From Microbulbifer aggregans (GTDB taxonomy: Bacteria > Pseudomonadota > Gammaproteobacteria > Pseudomonadales > Cellvibrionaceae), in assembly GCF_020524005.1 (NCBI RefSeq), contig NZ_JAIVKK010000002.1:186001-250000 (forward strand): a stretch of 64,000 nucleotides of DNA, given 5' to 3'. The translations under genes were made by a program, and so were the position numbers. The notes beneath the pieces were generated by a model, which saw only the letters and a program-made list of their open reading frames with translations, was not told the DNA's origin and ran no database searches. Every line of letters begins with the position of its first letter. Position 1 is the stretch's first letter. Of this stretch, positions 16,405-26,344 are shown piece after piece.

Positions 16405-17460
16405 TTAAAAACTCAACCCATCGGGGAATGTCAGGCCGTATTCGTGGGCAAGCGCGCGCAGGTCTTCTTCAACAGAGGGATATAGCTGCACACCACCCGC
16501 AAGCTGGGTCCTGCGCAATTCCCAGGCACGTTTTCCCGGAACTCGCACTGCATCGCCGTCGTCCCCCTCAGCGGATTCCCACAACTGGAGCAACGCGGAG
16601 GTCTGCCTCAAGAAGTCATTTTTTGAACCGAAAGCATTCGGGTCGATTATCTGTAGAAAGACCGAATTGGCCTCATCGTCGGAAGCCACGTCGTCGGCAC
16701 GTCCATAGCCCCCCAGGGACATTGACAACACTTCCAGCATGGCGGATAACGCAGCCCCTTTGTATCCATGGTCTGCGCCTCCCACCGGCAGAATACTGCC
16801 GCCGTCAGCAAACGCTGCGGGATCATCCGAAAGTTTGCCTGCGCGATCTTTCAGGTACTTGTGCGGTAATTTCCTTCCCTCGCGCCTGGCCCGTGAAACA
16901 TAGCCACCGGCAGTGGCAGACATGCTGATATCAAACAGCAGGGGGTATTCCCCGGCCGGTGCGCAAAACGCAATTGGGTTTGCCGAAAACAGCGCGGTTT
17001 TGCTGCCCTGAGGCGCGACCGTGTTTTCAGCGGGTGTAGAGCACGTCAGGATGCCGACGCAGTTGTGTTCCACAATTTTTGGCAGATAGGCCGCGAGACA
17101 GGCGATATGCTGGCTGCGGCGGATCGTGGCGCTGACAACACCATATTCCGCAACCCGCGACAGAGCCTCATCAATTGCTCTGGTCACAACCCAGGGGCCA
17201 GGTAGAAAATCCGCATCCCAGTTAAAGCAATTGCCTCGATCCGACAACACATTTGGCTCGCCGTTTTTTTTCGAGGCGCCGCTCTCCAGCCAGTGCAAGT
17301 TGCTGGCTACCCGGTTAAGGCCATGAGTGGTAAACCCCATCAGGTCCGCCTGCAGGAATACATCAGCCATTACCTCCCCCCGAGACGGGTCGATGCCGCT
17401 GGTAGCAAACAGCGCACTGGCAAGTTGTTTCAATGCCTGTGCGTCGTAGCGAGTTGCCAT
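16405..17460 (-). CDS. Ldh2-family (malate/L-lactate/ureidoglycolate-type) dehydrogenase
   Basis: A 351-residue NAD(P)-dependent oxidoreductase of the Ldh2/YbiC/DpkA fold, distinct from classical lactate dehydrogenases. Family landmarks are DLMGFTTHGLNRV near the N-terminus, the SQHIACLAAY stretch carrying the catalytic His, ANPIAFCAPAGEYPLLFDISMSATAGG, and GYKGAALSAMLEVLS. Members reduce 2-oxo or cyclic imino acids (pyruvate-type, ureidoglycolate, piperideine-2-carboxylate). Next to an amidase and an aminotransferase, a 2-oxo acid or imino acid substrate is a fair guess. AAGGAGATCATC precedes the ATG. Confidence 0.88.
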   Translation of the reverse strand: MATRYDAQALKQLASALFATSGIDPSRGEVMADVFLQADLMGFTTHGLNRVASNLHWLESGASKKNGEPNVLSDRGNCFNWDADFLPGPWVVTRAIDEALSRVAEYGVVSATIRRSQHIACLAAYLPKIVEHNCVGILTCSTPAENTVAPQGSKTALFSANPIAFCAPAGEYPLLFDISMSATAGGYVSRARREGRKLPHKYLKDRAGKLSDDPAAFADGGSILPVGGADHGYKGAALSAMLEVLSMSLGGYGRADDVASDDEANSVFLQIIDPNAFGSKNDFLRQTSALLQLWESAEGDDGDAVRVPGKRAWELRRTQLAGGVQLYPSVEEDLRALAHEYGLTFPDGLSF

Positions 17461-17508
17461 GATGATCTCCTTGTAGACAGTACTGCGGTGAAAAGGGGGA
17501 ATTCGGAA

Positions 17509-17925
17509 TCAGCGGTCTACGACCTTTCCACGCATGGATTTGATTTGGGAACGCCGTGACTTGCCTTGTAAGCGCCGCTCTTTTGAACCTTTCGTGGGTT
17601 TGGTCGGCACGCGCTTTTTGGGTGTTCTGAGGACGCCGGTAATCAGGTCCCGCAGGCGCTCCAGCGCATCTGCTCGGTTTTTTTCCTGGGTGCGAAACCG
17701 CTGCGCCTTGATCACAACCACACCGTCAGAGTTAATACGCTGGTCGCGCAAGGCTAGCACACGCTGCTTGACCTCCTCAGGTAGGCTGGAGGCGTTTACA
17801 TCAAAGCGCAGGTGGATCGCTGAAGATACCTTGTTAACATTCTGGCCGCCGGCACCCTGCGCGCGCACGGCACTGAGCTCGAATTCATCATCAGCCAGCG
17901 CGATCTGGTTAGAAATAATCAACAT
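17509..17925 (-). CDS. arfB: Alternative ribosome-rescue factor ArfB (YaeJ)
   Basis: A 138-residue class-I release-factor-like peptidyl-tRNA hydrolase. It carries the catalytic GGQ loop (RAQGAGGQNVNKV, about 21-33) without a codon-recognition domain, plus a basic C-terminal tail (KKRVPTKPTKGSKERRLQGK) that enters the empty mRNA channel of stalled ribosomes. Length and tail match E. coli YaeJ (140 residues). It lies just upstream of Ldh2 on the same strand, but no functional link is expected. Confidence 0.93.
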   Translation of the reverse strand: MLIISNQIALADDEFELSAVRAQGAGGQNVNKVSSAIHLRFDVNASSLPEEVKQRVLALRDQRINSDGVVVIKAQRFRTQEKNRADALERLRDLITGVLRTPKKRVPTKPTKGSKERRLQGKSRRSQIKSMRGKVVDR

Positions 17926-18049
17926 GAAGAGTTCTCTCGATATTCACTGAAAGACTAACGCTTTTGATCAGCTATGCTCAAATAGATCGGTGAATTTCCC
18001 GCCCACAGTAGCCGATGTTACCGGCTCACAGCTGTTAAAGGCCCTGACA

Positions 18050-20035
18050 ATGCAACAACCCCTGACCACGACCAAGGCGCACTTCAACCCCCCGGTGTTC
18101 TATACCGCAACCGGGTTTCTCGTCTTGCTGGTCGCCTATTCCGCTTTTTTTGCCGAAGACGCGACCGCCCGATTCCAGGGACTGCAGGCATTCATCGTTC
18201 AAAACCTCAGCTGGTATTACGTGCTGGTGGTGGCACTGATACTGATGATGGTCATCTTCATTGCCATTTCCCGCTTCGGTGACATCAAACTGGGGCCCGA
18301 GCACTCCAAGCCGGATTACAGCTACGGAACCTGGTTTGCGATGCTGTTTTCCGCCGGCATGGGCATCGGTCTCCTGTTTTTCGGCGTCGCCGAGCCGGTA
18401 ATGCACTACCTCAATCCACCGGACGGTGAAACCGGTACGGTAGCCGCGGCGCGCGATGCCATGGTACTGACCTTTTTCCACTGGGGTTTTCACGCCTGGG
18501 CCGTGTATGCCATTGTCGCGCTGATCCTGGCGTATTTCAGTTACCGCCACAAACTGCCGTTAACGTTGCGCTCCGCGCTGTATCCGGTTATCGGCGATCG
18601 GATTTATGGGCCCATTGGCCACGCCGTCGACGTGTTCGCGATAGTCGGTACGGTCTGCGGTGTCGCAACAACTCTGGGCTATGGTGTTTTGCAGATCAAC
18701 TCTGGCCTAAACCACTTGTTCGGCCTGCCAGTCAGCCCCGGCGTGCAGGTGGGATTGATCGTCATTACCACAATTTTTGCCACCATCTCTGTGGTTGCCG
18801 GCCTCGACACCGGCATCAAGCGGCTCTCACAACTGAATATGGGCCTTGCCCTCACCCTGCTGTTGATGGTGTGCATATTGGGGAGTACGGTCTATCTCCT
18901 GCAAGCTTTCGTACAGAACTTCGGCAGCTATTTATCGGTCATTGTAAGCCGCACCTTCAATCTTTACGCCTATCAGCCTACGGACTGGCTTGGGGGGTGG
19001 ACAATCCTCTATTGGGGCTGGTGGATGTCCTGGTCGCCCTTTGTCGGATTGTTTATTGCCCGCATTTCCCGCGGCCGCACCATTCGTGAGTTCGTGATTG
19101 GCGCCATGGTCGTACCGGCCACGGTCACCCTGTTATGGATGACCGTGTTCGGCAACTCAGCCATTGATATGATCCTGAATCAGGGCCTGGACTCCCTGGG
19201 TAAAATTGTCAGTGAAGACCAATCACTCGCCCTGTTTCAATTTCTCGAGCAGTTCCCGTTCTCGGGCGTATTTTCTCTGGTCGCCGTGATTATGGTGATT
19301 GTATTTTTTGTCACCTCGGCAGATTCGGGAGCCATGGTGGTCAACATGCTCTCCTCTCATGGCCGCGACGACACCCCGCTGTGGCAGCGGGTGTTCTGGT
19401 CCGGGCTTATCGGCGCGGTCGCTATTGCGCTGCTGCTCGCCGGTGGCCTCAGCTCGCTGCAAACTGCAGCCATCGCCAGTGCGCTGCCTTTTTCCGTCAT
19501 TTTACTCGCGGCCATTTACGGCCTGCTGACCGCCCTGCGCACCGAGAGTGCCAAGCGCGATGCCCAGGCAGCTCCGGTCGCACCAGTAACCGCACGCAAT
19601 CCCGTGCCCTGGCAGCGGCGCTTGAGAAACCTGGTGCGTTTACCCGGCCTGGACGAAGTTAAAGAGTATATTTTCGAGGTAGGCGAACCGGCACTGAAAG
19701 AGTTTGCCAGCGAAATGGAAAAAAATGGCTTCTCCGCACGGGTGTCGCATGGTGAAAAGAATTACGTCTACCTGGAAGTCTTCCACGGTGAAGAAATCGA
19801 TTTCACCTATGGAATCCATCCCAAAGCGCACCTGAAGCCGGATGCGGCCCCCAGAGATGAAGACCTGGACGATACCGTGGACGAGGGCGATCCGGAGAAG
19901 TACTTCCGTGCGGAGGTGTACCTGACCGAAGGCGGCCAGGACTATGACGTTATGGGCTGGACCAAAGACCAGCTACTGAGCGACATACTCTCCCAATACG
20001 AACGGCATATGCAGTTCCTGCACACAGTGCGCTGA
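18050..20035 (+). CDS. betT: BCCT-family choline/betaine transporter (BetT-like)
   Basis: A 661-residue secondary transporter with about 12 membrane segments. It begins FNPPVFYTATGF as in E. coli BetT, has the glycine-rich GMGIGLLFFGVAEP, and carries the aromatic substrate box WTILYWGWWMSWSPFVGLF followed by ARISRGRT. A long cytoplasmic C-terminal domain (about 500-661, ending LSQYERHMQFLHTVR) also matches BetT, so choline is the likely substrate. ATG 18050 is chosen because AAAGG lies nine bases upstream; an upstream GTG at 17990 is in frame but unsupported. No choline oxidation genes are adjacent. Confidence 0.88.
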   Translation: MQQPLTTTKAHFNPPVFYTATGFLVLLVAYSAFFAEDATARFQGLQAFIVQNLSWYYVLVVALILMMVIFIAISRFGDIKLGPEHSKPDYSYGTWFAMLFSAGMGIGLLFFGVAEPVMHYLNPPDGETGTVAAARDAMVLTFFHWGFHAWAVYAIVALILAYFSYRHKLPLTLRSALYPVIGDRIYGPIGHAVDVFAIVGTVCGVATTLGYGVLQINSGLNHLFGLPVSPGVQVGLIVITTIFATISVVAGLDTGIKRLSQLNMGLALTLLLMVCILGSTVYLLQAFVQNFGSYLSVIVSRTFNLYAYQPTDWLGGWTILYWGWWMSWSPFVGLFIARISRGRTIREFVIGAMVVPATVTLLWMTVFGNSAIDMILNQGLDSLGKIVSEDQSLALFQFLEQFPFSGVFSLVAVIMVIVFFVTSADSGAMVVNMLSSHGRDDTPLWQRVFWSGLIGAVAIALLLAGGLSSLQTAAIASALPFSVILLAAIYGLLTALRTESAKRDAQAAPVAPVTARNPVPWQRRLRNLVRLPGLDEVKEYIFEVGEPALKEFASEMEKNGFSARVSHGEKNYVYLEVFHGEEIDFTYGIHPKAHLKPDAAPRDEDLDDTVDEGDPEKYFRAEVYLTEGGQDYDVMGWTKDQLLSDILSQYERHMQFLHTVR

Positions 20036-20073
20036 CTGACGTATGATCCCCTGGAGCCATTCAGGGGATCGCC

Positions 20074-20595
20074 ATGTATTTTTTGACCACAGAACGCCTG
20101 CAACTGCGCAAACTGACCGGCAGTGACGAGGATGCGCAGTTTACCCTCGCGCTGCTCAATGACCCGGACTTTCACCGGTTTATCGGCGATCGCGGTGTGC
20201 GCACAATTGAGGACGCCCGCGGCTATATTGAGAGCGGCCCTCTGAGCATGTACCGCCAGCACGGTTTCGGTATGTACTGTGTGGAACGGAAAGACGGCAC
20301 CCCCATCGGCCAGTGCGGACTGGTTTGCCGCGATGGCCTGGACGATATTGATATCGGCTTTGCGTTCCTCCCCGAATACCGTGGCAATGGTTACGCCAGG
20401 GAGGCGGCAGAAGCCGTTATGGACTGGGGAAAGCAGGCACTCGGTCTATCGCGGATAGTCGCTATCGCCAACCCGGAGAACGCGGCATCCATTCGCCTGC
20501 TGGAGAAGCTCGGTCTGGAGGCTGAGGGTCATGTCAGCCTGCCGGGAAGCAATGAGCAGCTCCTCTTGCTCGGCTGGCAACACTCCGCCTGCTAA
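20074..20595 (+). CDS. GNAT acetyltransferase, RimJ/RimL type
   Basis: A 173-residue protein starting TTERLQLRKLTGSDEDA, with FLPEYRGNGYAREAAEAVMDW (acetyl-CoA binding) and RIVAIANPENAASIRLLEKLGL, the typical RimJ/L-like pattern. Substrate could be a protein N-terminus or a small molecule. It follows the BetT gene by 38 bases, with a good AGGGGATCGCC before the ATG, and may be read through from it. Confidence 0.88.
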   Translation: MYFLTTERLQLRKLTGSDEDAQFTLALLNDPDFHRFIGDRGVRTIEDARGYIESGPLSMYRQHGFGMYCVERKDGTPIGQCGLVCRDGLDDIDIGFAFLPEYRGNGYAREAAEAVMDWGKQALGLSRIVAIANPENAASIRLLEKLGLEAEGHVSLPGSNEQLLLLGWQHSAC

Positions 20596-20650
20596 CAAAC
20601 TGTCCGTTCAATCCACCGCCCGAAGCTCTCCACGGCACGAAACGAAAAAT

Positions 20651-20677
20651 GGCGAGCCCGGTTCGCCGGGTCTCGCC
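20651..20677 (-). terminator. Terminator of the symporter operon
   Basis: Stem GGCGAG-CCCGG / CCGGG-T-CTCGCC; on the minus strand it is followed by ATTTTT, consistent with termination of the symporter transcript. Confidence 0.65.
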
Positions 20678-20699
20678 AAAGACTGAGTGGGATTGTACC

Positions 20700-20725
20700 G
20701 GCCGCAAGTGCAATCACTTGCGGCC
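20700..20725. terminator. Second hairpin at symporter operon end
   Basis: Perfect 11-base-pair stem GGCCGCAAGTG / CACTTGCGGCC with loop CAAT, between the symporter stop and the first terminator. It lacks a T-run; it may protect the 3' end. Confidence 0.5.
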
Positions 20726-20740
20726 TCAAGAAAGGTCAGA

Positions 20741-22447
20741 TCAGTGCGCGCTGGCCTCACCCGCCCCTTTCGGGAAGCGAATATTGGCCACCAGCTGCTG
20801 TACGTCCTTCGGTGCATCGGCGGTGTAGCGGGCAACCACGATGGCCACGACAAAGTTCAGCACCATACCCAGGGTACCAATACCCTCAGGGGAGATACCG
20901 AACAGCCAGTTCTCTGGAACATTGGCCGCGGGGTTGATGAACTTGAAGTAGATGATGTACAGCGCGGTGAAACTGATACCGGAGATCATGCCGGCAATAG
21001 CGCCTTCCTTGTTCATCCGCTTGCTGAAAATACCCAGGATGATAGCGGGGAAGAACGACGAGGCCGCAAGCCCGAAGGCAAACGCCACCACCTGTGCCAC
21101 AAAGCCCGGTGGATTGATACCGAGGTAGCCGGCAATACAGATGGCTACCGCTGACGCAATCCGCGCGTAACGCAACTCCTGCTTATCCGTAATATTCGGC
21201 ATCAGGTTCCGCTTTAACAGGTCGTGGGAAATCGATGTCGAGATCACCAGCAGCAGACCTGCAGAGGTGGACAGTGCCGCGGCAATACCACCGGCAGCCA
21301 CCAGCGCGATTACCCATGCCGGGAGGTCGGCAATTTCCGGGTTGGCCAGCACCATGATGTCGCGGTCGATCTTCATCTCGTTGCGCTCGTCACCGGAGTA
21401 GAACATCTTGCCGTCGCCGTTCTTGTCTTCCCAGGAGATCAGGCCAGTGCTTTCCCAGTTGCTGATCCAGCTCGGTGCCTGCTCATAGGCAGTACCCTGG
21501 GCATCCGGACCGTTGATGGTGTCGATCATGTTCACCCGCGCAAACGTGGCGATCGCCGGTGCAGTTGTATACAGAAGCGCGATAAACAGCAGCGCCCAGC
21601 CCGCCGATTTACGTGCGTCGCGTACTTTGGGCACGGTGAAGAAGCGCACGATCACGTGCGGCAGACCAGCAGTACCCACCATCAGCGCAGCGGTAATGAA
21701 GAACACATCAATGGTACTTTTCGTTCCCGAGGTGTACTCGGCAAAGCCCAGTTCCGTTGATAGCCCGTCCAGCTTGTCGAGCAGGTAGGTTCCGGAACCA
21801 TCCGACAGTTCAGCACCAAAGCCTATCTGCGGAATCACATGACCGGTCATCATGATGGAAATAAAGATTGCCGGAACCAGGTAAGCACAGATCAGCACGC
21901 AGTACTGAGCAACCTGGGTGTAGGTGATGCCTTTCATGCCGCCGAGTACGGCATAGAAGAACACGATCGCCATACCGATGATCACACCGCTGGTGATATC
22001 CACTTCCAGGAAGCGCGAGAAGACCACGCCTACACCGCGCATCTGTCCGGCCACATAGGTGAAGCAGACAAACACCGCACAGATCACAGCTACCGTGCGC
22101 GCGGTATTGGAGTAGTAACGGTCACCGATAAACGCCGGCACCGTGAACTTGCCAAATTTGCGCAGGTACGGTGCCAGACACAGCGCCAGCAGTACATAAC
22201 CACCGGTCCAGCCCATCAGGTACACGGCACCGTCATACCCCATAAAGCTGATCAGGCCCGCCATGGAAATAAACGAGGCCGCCGACATCCAGTCCGCCGC
22301 CGTCGCCATGCCGTTGGCTACCGGGTTGACGCCACCACCGGCCACATAGAAGTCATGGGTTGAGCCGGCGCGGGCCCAGAGCGCGATACCGATGTACAGC
22401 GCAAAGGTCACGCCGACAATCAGAAAAGTAAGTGTTTGGATATCCAT
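20741..22447 (-). CDS. actP: Sodium:solute symporter, large subunit (ActP-like, VC_2705 subfamily)
   Basis: A 568-residue inner-membrane transporter of the SSS family with 13 or so membrane segments. It includes [21 protein letters not shown] and a long soluble insert (about 300-350). The paired small DUF4212 subunit directly upstream (nine-base gap) marks it as the two-part subfamily that in Vibrio and relatives is linked to acetate. The divergent acs gene and the CrbS/CrbR genes support acetate or a similar short carboxylate. AGGAGCAGACC precedes the ATG. Confidence 0.88.
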   Translation of the reverse strand: MDIQTLTFLIVGVTFALYIGIALWARAGSTHDFYVAGGGVNPVANGMATAADWMSAASFISMAGLISFMGYDGAVYLMGWTGGYVLLALCLAPYLRKFGKFTVPAFIGDRYYSNTARTVAVICAVFVCFTYVAGQMRGVGVVFSRFLEVDITSGVIIGMAIVFFYAVLGGMKGITYTQVAQYCVLICAYLVPAIFISIMMTGHVIPQIGFGAELSDGSGTYLLDKLDGLSTELGFAEYTSGTKSTIDVFFITAALMVGTAGLPHVIVRFFTVPKVRDARKSAGWALLFIALLYTTAPAIATFARVNMIDTINGPDAQGTAYEQAPSWISNWESTGLISWEDKNGDGKMFYSGDERNEMKIDRDIMVLANPEIADLPAWVIALVAAGGIAAALSTSAGLLLVISTSISHDLLKRNLMPNITDKQELRYARIASAVAICIAGYLGINPPGFVAQVVAFAFGLAASSFFPAIILGIFSKRMNKEGAIAGMISGISFTALYIIYFKFINPAANVPENWLFGISPEGIGTLGMVLNFVVAIVVARYTADAPKDVQQLVANIRFPKGAGEASAH

Positions 22448-22456
22448 GGTCTGCTC

Positions 22457-22774
22457 CTATTGGCCGAACTCTTCTTCGAGTGCTTCTTCAAACTCTTCCG
22501 GTTCTTCGTGGTCCTCGTGCACGTTGTACTTGCGATCAAGCTGATTCATCTTGATCGCATAGATGACAATCAATGCCAGGAACACGTAGATGGAGCCCTG
22601 CTGGGCAAACCAGAAACCAAGCTTGAATCCGCCGAGGCGGATTGCATTCAGCTCTTCGACAAATAAGATGCCGCAACCGAAAGAAACCACGAACCAGACA
22701 CACAACAGCGTAAGCATCATGCGCAGGTTTTCTTTCCAGTAGTCGTCGGCGTGTTGTTCACTTTCGAAACTCAT
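22457..22774 (-). CDS. DUF4212 sodium/solute symporter small subunit
   Basis: A 105-residue protein with two membrane helices and the strongly conserved YWKENLRMMLTLLCVWFVVS and FKLGFWFAQQGSIYVF of the small-subunit family, then a MNQLDRKY turn. The C-terminal tail is very acidic (EDHEEPEEFEEALEEEFG). It is required alongside the large symporter subunit encoded nine bases downstream. GGAG sits well before the ATG, and a CATAACAATAA motif lies 15 bases before the start codon, as for the TonB receptor at 9623. Confidence 0.92.
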   Translation of the reverse strand: MSFESEQHADDYWKENLRMMLTLLCVWFVVSFGCGILFVEELNAIRLGGFKLGFWFAQQGSIYVFLALIVIYAIKMNQLDRKYNVHEDHEEPEEFEEALEEEFGQ

Positions 22775-22803
22775 CGCGAATCTCCACAGTTATTGTTATG
22801 GGT

Positions 22804-24135
22804 TTAGAAGACGTATTTCATTGAGAACTGCAACCGCTGCAGGTCACCACTGTCATCCGCCAGCAGCCCACTGCCATTCTCAATTTCTTTTTGTGCATAA
22901 ATGTACTCGCCGCCGAGACTGAGTTTCGGTACCGGCGAATACATCAGGTTTACTTGCGCACTCTGGTAGGCGGTGGGTGTGGTGTCAGAGACAAAGCCCG
23001 GGTTGTCCGCACTGGTAGCCGACAGCACCAGGTTGCTGCGCCACTGGTCACTCCAGAAGTGGCGGAGGGCCACAAAACCACCGTGCTGGTCGATCAGCTC
23101 GATATCGCCATCGGCATCGATGATACCGGCGCGATAGCTGTTCAACCCCAAGTAGCGGCCAAGCGCGTTGCCATAGCTGTACATAAAGCGGATATCGTCG
23201 CGGCCAAGCTGCAACTTACCGGCAAGACTGATGGCATAACCGCGGCGGGAATCGTCCATGCCAGTACCGCTTTCATACGCCAGCTCACGGCTCATGGACG
23301 CAGCGGAATAGCTCAGGTCACCAATACTGTTGTTGTAACGCACCACAAAGTCCGGGGTCGCGTTATCGTCGTATGGGTTTTCGGTACCGTTGTAGAGCGT
23401 GCTTGCGGGGTTTTCCGCCGCAAACTGGATCTGTCCACTGCCGATTTTTTGTGAGTAACGCACCTGCGGCTGACGCTCGAAGATTGTGCCCACAGGGCCG
23501 ACAAAGTCCAGGCCTTCCGGCAACGCACCCACGTTGAAGAAGGTGGACCAGCTCTGGCCCGCCAGCAGGCTGCGGTTTTCATCGATCTGCCAGTCTACAT
23601 AGGCATGGCGCAGGCGCTGTGCGTAGGAGTTACTGATGCGCTCATCACCCTGGCCACCGGCCATGGCATCAATTTCCAGATGCGTGTTGATGGCTCCGGT
23701 ACCAAACTCTGTATGGGACTTGATAAACAGCCGCGAAGCCTTGGCGTGAGAATGGTATTTGGTATCACCGCCCTCACCGCCAATCGGAATCGTGGACGGT
23801 ACCAGGAAGTCCTCACCGATACTCGCGGTGGCCGAACTGCCGTCGGAATACTGACTGAAGGCGCTATCGACTTTAACAAAGCCGCCGATCTGGATTTCCG
23901 TTTCGCCGAAGGTTTTCTTTTCCGGTTCGGGGTTATTGATTTGCGCGGACTGGGCGAGGCGATCCACCTGTGCCTGCAATTCGGCAATGCGTTGCTGCAG
24001 TTCCGCAGCGCTTGCCGCTTCTCTATCTGCAGAAGAGTTTTCCTGTGCGGATACCGCCATCGGCAGTCCACCCATCATCGCTACCAGCATGATTGCACGG
24101 CTGAGGCCGCGCTTATTTATTGTTATGACCGACAT
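22804..24135 (-). CDS. DcaP-like trimeric outer-membrane porin
   Basis: A 443-residue protein with signal peptide (MSVITINKRGLSRAIMLVAM..., cleaved near VSAQ) and an N-terminal coiled coil (AELQQRIAELQAQVDRLAQ). The barrel includes GGFVKVDSAFSQYSDG and ends in FSMKYVF. DcaP porins pass dicarboxylates and other small anions. The start at 24135 has AAGGAAC upstream; a longer in-frame opening to 24216 lacks signal-peptide logic. It leads the operon with the two symporter subunits, suggesting matched outer- and inner-membrane steps for acetate or another carboxylate. The early codons include the CATAACAATAA sequence. Confidence 0.88.
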   Translation of the reverse strand: MSVITINKRGLSRAIMLVAMMGGLPMAVSAQENSSADREAASAAELQQRIAELQAQVDRLAQSAQINNPEPEKKTFGETEIQIGGFVKVDSAFSQYSDGSSATASIGEDFLVPSTIPIGGEGGDTKYHSHAKASRLFIKSHTEFGTGAINTHLEIDAMAGGQGDERISNSYAQRLRHAYVDWQIDENRSLLAGQSWSTFFNVGALPEGLDFVGPVGTIFERQPQVRYSQKIGSGQIQFAAENPASTLYNGTENPYDDNATPDFVVRYNNSIGDLSYSAASMSRELAYESGTGMDDSRRGYAISLAGKLQLGRDDIRFMYSYGNALGRYLGLNSYRAGIIDADGDIELIDQHGGFVALRHFWSDQWRSNLVLSATSADNPGFVSDTTPTAYQSAQVNLMYSPVPKLSLGGEYIYAQKEIENGSGLLADDSGDLQRLQFSMKYVF

Positions 24136-24218
24136 AACGTGTTCCTTTGAAGGTTGGTTGTCGAGTACTGCTGGCAACGATAAAACTCCCTTCCGGTCCC
24201 GGTTGGTATTAACCATTG

Positions 24219-24307
24219 GTCTAAGTCGGGGGTGAACCTCGACTAATGTCTATGCGGCCAATGAGTTTTCTGCCACACACACCGCATTTCGACGTTTGTC
24301 TAATACG
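24219..24307. promoter_or_regulatory. Divergent porin/acs promoter region with repeated GTCTAA-type motifs
   Basis: Between the porin and acs starts lie GTCTAAGTCG (24219-24228), CGACTAATGTC (24240-24250) and GTCTAATACG (24298-24307). The first two share an AGTCG / CGACT dyad. Their repeat in a short divergent region suggests binding sites for a regulator, with CrbR the local candidate. This is inference from repetition only. Confidence 0.35.
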
Positions 24308-24373
24308 CCCCGGCTAAACGCCAGTGCCAGAATGCGCGCCTGTGAGAGAAAAACGAGCACCGAGGGCCTGTAA

Positions 24374-26344
24374 ATGCATAACGAGACCGATTCCAAATCC
24401 TCCGTCTATCCGGTTCCCGCCGCCTACGCGCGCAAGACCCTGACCAACGAAGACCAGTATTTCGCGATGTATAACCGCTCCATTGCGGACAACGAGAACT
24501 TCTGGCGCGAGCAGGCCCAGCGCCTCGACTGGATCGAGCCGTTTACCCAAGTCAAGGATGTGTCTTTTGCCCGCGACGACCTGCATATCCGCTGGTTCGC
24601 CGATGGCAGTCTGAACGTGGCCGCCAACTGTCTCGATCGCCACCTGGACAAATACGGGGATACCACCGCGATCCTGTGGGTTGGCGATGAACCCGGTACC
24701 TCGCGCAACATCAGCTATCGCGAACTGCACCGCGATGTGTGCCGGTTTGCCAATGGCCTGAAAGAACTCGGCGTACAGAAAGGCGATGTGGTCACTATCT
24801 ACATGCCGATGATCCCGGAAGCCGCGGTAGCCATGCTCGCCTGCGCGCGCATCGGCGCGGTGCACTCGGTGGTATTCGCCGGCTTCTCCCCCGAGGCTCT
24901 GGCCGGGCGCATGCAGGACGGCCAGTCGCGCACGGTCATTACCGCCAATGCCGGCCGCCGCGGCGGCAAAACAGTGCCGCTGAAACAGAATGTCGATAAA
25001 GCGGTGGCCCTGTGTGGCGAATCGGCGGTCGATCATGTGGTCGTGGTCAATTACACCGAAGACAAGGTGGCATGGAACCCGAAAATCGACCGCGACTACC
25101 GCGAGCTGGTTTCCGCCCAGGACAGTGACTGCCCCGCGGAAGCCATGAATGCCGAGGATCCGCTGTTTATCCTCTACACCTCCGGCTCCACCGGAAAACC
25201 CAAAGGTGTGCTGCACACCAGCGGTGGCTACCTGACTTATGCCTCCCTGACCCACGAATACGTGTTCGACTACCGCCGCGGCGAGCGCTACTGGTGTGCG
25301 GCCGATATCGGCTGGATCACCGGCCACAGCTATATCATCTACGGCCCGCTGGCGAATGGCGCCACCACCGTGATGTACGAGGGCGTCCCCAACTACCCGG
25401 ACGTGACCCGCGTGGCCCAGATCATCGATGACCATGACATCAACATTCTCTACATCGCGCCCACCGCCATCCGCGCCCTGATGGCGGAAGGGGACAAACC
25501 CGTCGCCGGTGCCAGCCTGGCGAGCCTGCGTCTGCTGGGCACCGTGGGTGAACCCATCAACCCCGAAGCCTGGAAGTGGTACCACCGGACCTTTGGCCGT
25601 GGACAGTGCCCGATCGTGGATACCTGGTGGCAGACCGAAACCGGCGCCGCCATGCTCACTCCGCTACCCGGCGCCACGGCCCTCAAGCCCGGCTCCGCCA
25701 CCCGCCCGTTCTTCGGTGTACAGCCGGCTCTGGTGGACAATGAAGGTAACTTCCTCGACGGCGCCGCGGAGGGCAACCTGGTACTGATCGGCAGCTGGCC
25801 GGGGCAGATGCGCACCGTTTTCGGCGATCACCAGCGCTTTATCGACACCTATTTCAGTACCTTCGACAACCTGTATTTCACCGGTGACGGTGCGCGGCGC
25901 GACGAAGACGGTTACTACTGGATCACCGGACGCGTGGACGATGTACTGAACGTATCCGGGCACCGCATGGGCACCGCTGAGCTGGAAAGTGCACTGGTAG
26001 CGCACGAAGCGGTAGCCGAGGCCGCTGTGGTGGGTTATCCCCATGACATCAAGGGCCAGGGCATCTACATCTATGTGACCCTGAACAGCGACCAGGAGCC
26101 CAGCGAGGACATGCGTAAAGCCCTGTGCAACTGGCTGCGTGCTGAAATTGGCCCCATCGCCACTCCGGACGTTATCCAGTGGGCCCCGGGCCTGCCGAAA
26201 ACCCGCTCGGGTAAAATCATGCGCCGTATCCTGCGTAAGATTGCCGCCGATGAATGCGACCAACTCGGTGATATTTCGACCCTCGCGGACCCGGCCGTTG
26301 TGGACAACCTGATCGACAACCGCGCTGCCGCAACCGTGGCATAA
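24374..26344 (+). CDS. acs: Acetyl-CoA synthetase
   Basis: Activates acetate to acetyl-CoA through acetyl-AMP. The 656-residue length matches Acs (652 in E. coli). Visible motifs: the ATP-binding [10 protein letters not shown] near residue 267, [11 protein letters not shown], the adenylate-binding DTWWQTETG, the hinge [17 protein letters not shown], and the C-terminal [11 protein letters not shown]. The Lys in the last motif (about residue 612) is the usual target of reversible acetylation. It diverges from the porin-symporter operon and is followed by a CrbR-type regulator, so control by an acetate-sensing two-component system is likely. Confidence 0.96.
   Translation: MHNETDSKSSVYPVPAAYARKTLTNEDQYFAMYNRSIADNENFWREQAQRLDWIEPFTQVKDVSFARDDLHIRWFADGSLNVAANCLDRHLDKYGDTTAILWVGDEPGTSRNISYRELHRDVCRFANGLKELGVQKGDVVTIYMPMIPEAAVAMLACARIGAVHSVVFAGFSPEALAGRMQDGQSRTVITANAGRRGGKTVPLKQNVDKAVALCGESAVDHVVVVNYTEDKVAWNPKIDRDYRELVSAQDSDCPAEAMNAEDPLFILYTSGSTGKPKGVLHTSGGYLTYASLTHEYVFDYRRGERYWCAADIGWITGHSYIIYGPLANGATTVMYEGVPNYPDVTRVAQIIDDHDINILYIAPTAIRALMAEGDKPVAGASLASLRLLGTVGEPINPEAWKWYHRTFGRGQCPIVDTWWQTETGAAMLTPLPGATALKPGSATRPFFGVQPALVDNEGNFLDGAAEGNLVLIGSWPGQMRTVFGDHQRFIDTYFSTFDNLYFTGDGARRDEDGYYWITGRVDDVLNVSGHRMGTAELESALVAHEAVAEAAVVGYPHDIKGQGIYIYVTLNSDQEPSEDMRKALCNWLRAEIGPIATPDVIQWAPGLPKTRSGKIMRRILRKIAADECDQLGDISTLADPAVVDNLIDNRAAATVA

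Noticed and set aside
24314..25585. Minus-strand open frame over acs
   Set aside because: Antisense shadow of acs with no recognisable domain or ribosome binding site.
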